Shown here one piece after another: positions 62,610 through 64,000 of a DNA stretch of 64,000 nucleotides. The stretch lies in the NCBI RefSeq assembly GCF_002575655.3, contig NC_053039.3:221855622-221919621 (forward strand). The letters are read 5' to 3'. The notes under the pieces are model-generated. The model searched no databases. It was not told where the DNA came from and saw only the letters and a program-made list of their open reading frames with translations. A program made the position numbers and the translations under genes. The DNA is from Aegilops tauschii subsp. strangulata. Lineage: Eukaryota > Streptophyta > Magnoliopsida > Poales > Poaceae. How positions within the stretch are numbered: the first letter of the stretch is position 1; every line of letters begins with the position of its first letter.

Positions 62610-64000
62610 GAGCTCGGTCAAGCAAGAAAGTAGCTGGAGGATAAGCAAGGTATGTAATGACCTATTCAGATATAAAGAGATATGAATTGTTTGTGTTGAC
62701 AAGAGTGCCATGATATTTATAGCAGCGGCGACCGAGGTGGAGACCCTCAAGAAGGCACTGGCTGAGGCCCAAAGGAAAGTAGCAAAGGAGCAAGCCGCCC
62801 GTGAAAAACACGAGGCCAGAGTTGGTGAGGTCCAGCAAGAGCTCCAGGACGCCGTGAAGAAATGCGAGTCCTTGGAGCGCAATATTGCGAATCAAGATTC
62901 CGAACTTGCCAAGGCCCGCCAAAGCACACACGATGCCTGGGTTGAAGCCCAGGGCGCCCTCTAGGAAATCCGGGAGGCAAGAAAAATCGCGGTGGGTAAG
63001 GCCTTCATTATGTAGAGCAAATATGTGAAGAGGAGGTATCTCTTACTAACCCGGATTTGGAGTTCTCCAGGAGTGTTTGCGGATTTACCGCGCAGTGTTG
63101 CCAACGCTGCGGAGTTCTTTTGAGCCGAAGAGGGGAGCTCGACGGAGAAGTTGTTCTGGTCGCAATATCTTGCGCCAGAACATCCGGTGCCCTTTAACGA
63201 TCAGCTAAAACAGTTGGTCGAACTGCATAGGGTTGCCGAACTAGCCATGAAGGATTTGATAATCCGGCTATGGCCTGCCGAAGCCATGCCCAGCAGTTAC
63301 TTCGGGCTCGTGAAGCGGCTGGTCAATGCCTGCCCTCGGCTTGACATCATCAAGCGGTCAGTCTGCATCGAGGATGCGTGGATGGCCTTCGCCCGTGTCA
63401 AAGTGCAGTGGGCGAAGATGAACGCCATCAAGCTCGCAACCGAGGGACCGCCTGCTGGCAAGGAGCACCGCACGCCCGAGCGGTATTTTGATGATGTCCT
63501 GGAGGGATCCCGCATTATAGTGGAGCAATGTGCTAAGGACATTATTTTTGAATGAATGTATTCATGTTATCCTACCATGTATGGTGAAACAAAGCTGACA
63601 TGTAATATAATGCTTGTTATTTTGCCTCTTGTGCAGCCGTTTTGTTAAATCTGAGAGTTGGCCAGTCGTCGGCTTCAGCCCCCACGTAGGTAGTACAGGG
63701 GTGTTCGGGATGGAATCTAAACACTCTAGATCCAAGAGTTTTGGTCCTTGAAGGAGTTGTTTAGCGCAACGAACTAGGCAATCGGACTATGTGGCTTTAT
63801 CACTCTTACTTAGCCATAGGAGTGTGACAATAGAAATGTAGGCGCAGCCCCTAGTTAATATTTAATCCGGACTAGGGTGTTGTAAACACCTGATCGAATA
63901 AAGGCCGATCCGTCGTGTAAGGCGGAAAAAATTGCAAAAGATTTTGAACCTCTGAATAGCTGACCAACTCTCGCCACATCATGACAGTCAGTTTTCGGCT
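62610..64000 (+). mobile_element. Second Fatima-like element fragment, starting inside the antisense gene
   Basis: The sequence right of the CACTA end matches 43130-44420 of element F: coiled-coil exon, LWP domain exon and the downstream noncoding segment. The first bases (gagctcggtcaagcaagaaag) look like the preceding antisense exon, ended by the splice-like AG|GTATG near 62651. So the CACTA element sits within a coding exon of this aORF. It continues beyond the window. Confidence 0.8.
62710..63555 (+). pseudogene. Coiled-coil and C-terminal part of a second antisense gene (aORF)
   Basis: 62710-62964 encodes the coiled coil (ALAEAQRKVAKEQAARE...VQQELQDAVKKCESLER), ending in a TAG at 62962. 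Another TAG near 63014 (after FIM) and a TGA at 63121 follow. 63151-63555 (134 codons) is open to the natural stop: FNDQLKQLVELHRVAELAMK, LWPAEAMPSSYFGLVKRLVN, then EQCAKDIIFE. Compared with 43565-43972 most residues agree, with several conservative changes. Same unknown function as F's copy. Confidence 0.8.

Overview
The window is plant nuclear DNA, and everything recognisable in it is transposable-element sequence. The LTR families, Stowaway-type MITEs with CTCCCTCCG ends, a CACTA element end and the depth of nesting all point to a Triticeae (wheat/Aegilops-type) chromosome. No intact host gene was found. No rRNA, tRNA, CRISPR array or bacterial operon was seen. Nearly all coding capacity is retroelement gag/pro/pol, much of it broken by stops and frameshifts, plus extra open reading frames that several elements carry. 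Family names such as Fatima-like are from memory of Triticeae repeats and were not checked against a database.

Layout. 1-3890: minus-strand remnant of a copia-type (UBN2 gag) element, split by a solo gypsy LTR (1093-1586) with a perfect 5-bp target-site duplication (TSD) GTCCT. 3890-4720: 3' internal end and polypurine tract (PPT) of an Athila-like element (A). 4721-25495: a Tat-lineage Ty3/gypsy element (B) with TSD GGGAG, inserted inside A's PPT. B carries gag-PR-RT-RNaseH-INT on plus, two minisatellites, and a multi-exon antisense gene (aORF) on minus. Its gag is interrupted by a complete non-autonomous element N (7421-14946, minus, TSD ATACC) with a long unusual ORF. 25502-34294: one LTR of A, split by another non-autonomous element D (26136-33565, minus, TSD GGGTG). 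34295-38413: A-type 5' internal region with gag, protease, an LTR-like segment and an extra ORF. 38414-39856: LTR and gag start of a further gypsy element (C). 39857-49023: a Fatima-like element (F, minus) with a gag-protease ORF and a plus-strand antisense gene, and no matching TSD.

49024-55600 is a less repetitive stretch with nested MITEs, a recent segmental duplication and simple repeats. 55767-61108 holds a multi-exon, transposon-associated gene whose exons have been tandemly amplified. It is followed by GGGCC-rich subterminal repeats and the right CACTA terminus (62609). 62610-64000 is a second Fatima-like antisense-gene fragment that runs off the window.

The order of insertion can be read from the nesting: A before B before N, and A before D. 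LTR-LTR divergence compared by eye agrees (B about 8 percent, F about 4, N about 3, D about 2). The strongest observations are: a TATA box held in a covarying 8-12-8 inverted repeat in two diverged LTRs; independent antisense genes with their own TATA boxes in two gypsy elements; PIYD-rich ORFs shared by two unrelated non-autonomous elements; and the exon-amplified gene next to the CACTA end.
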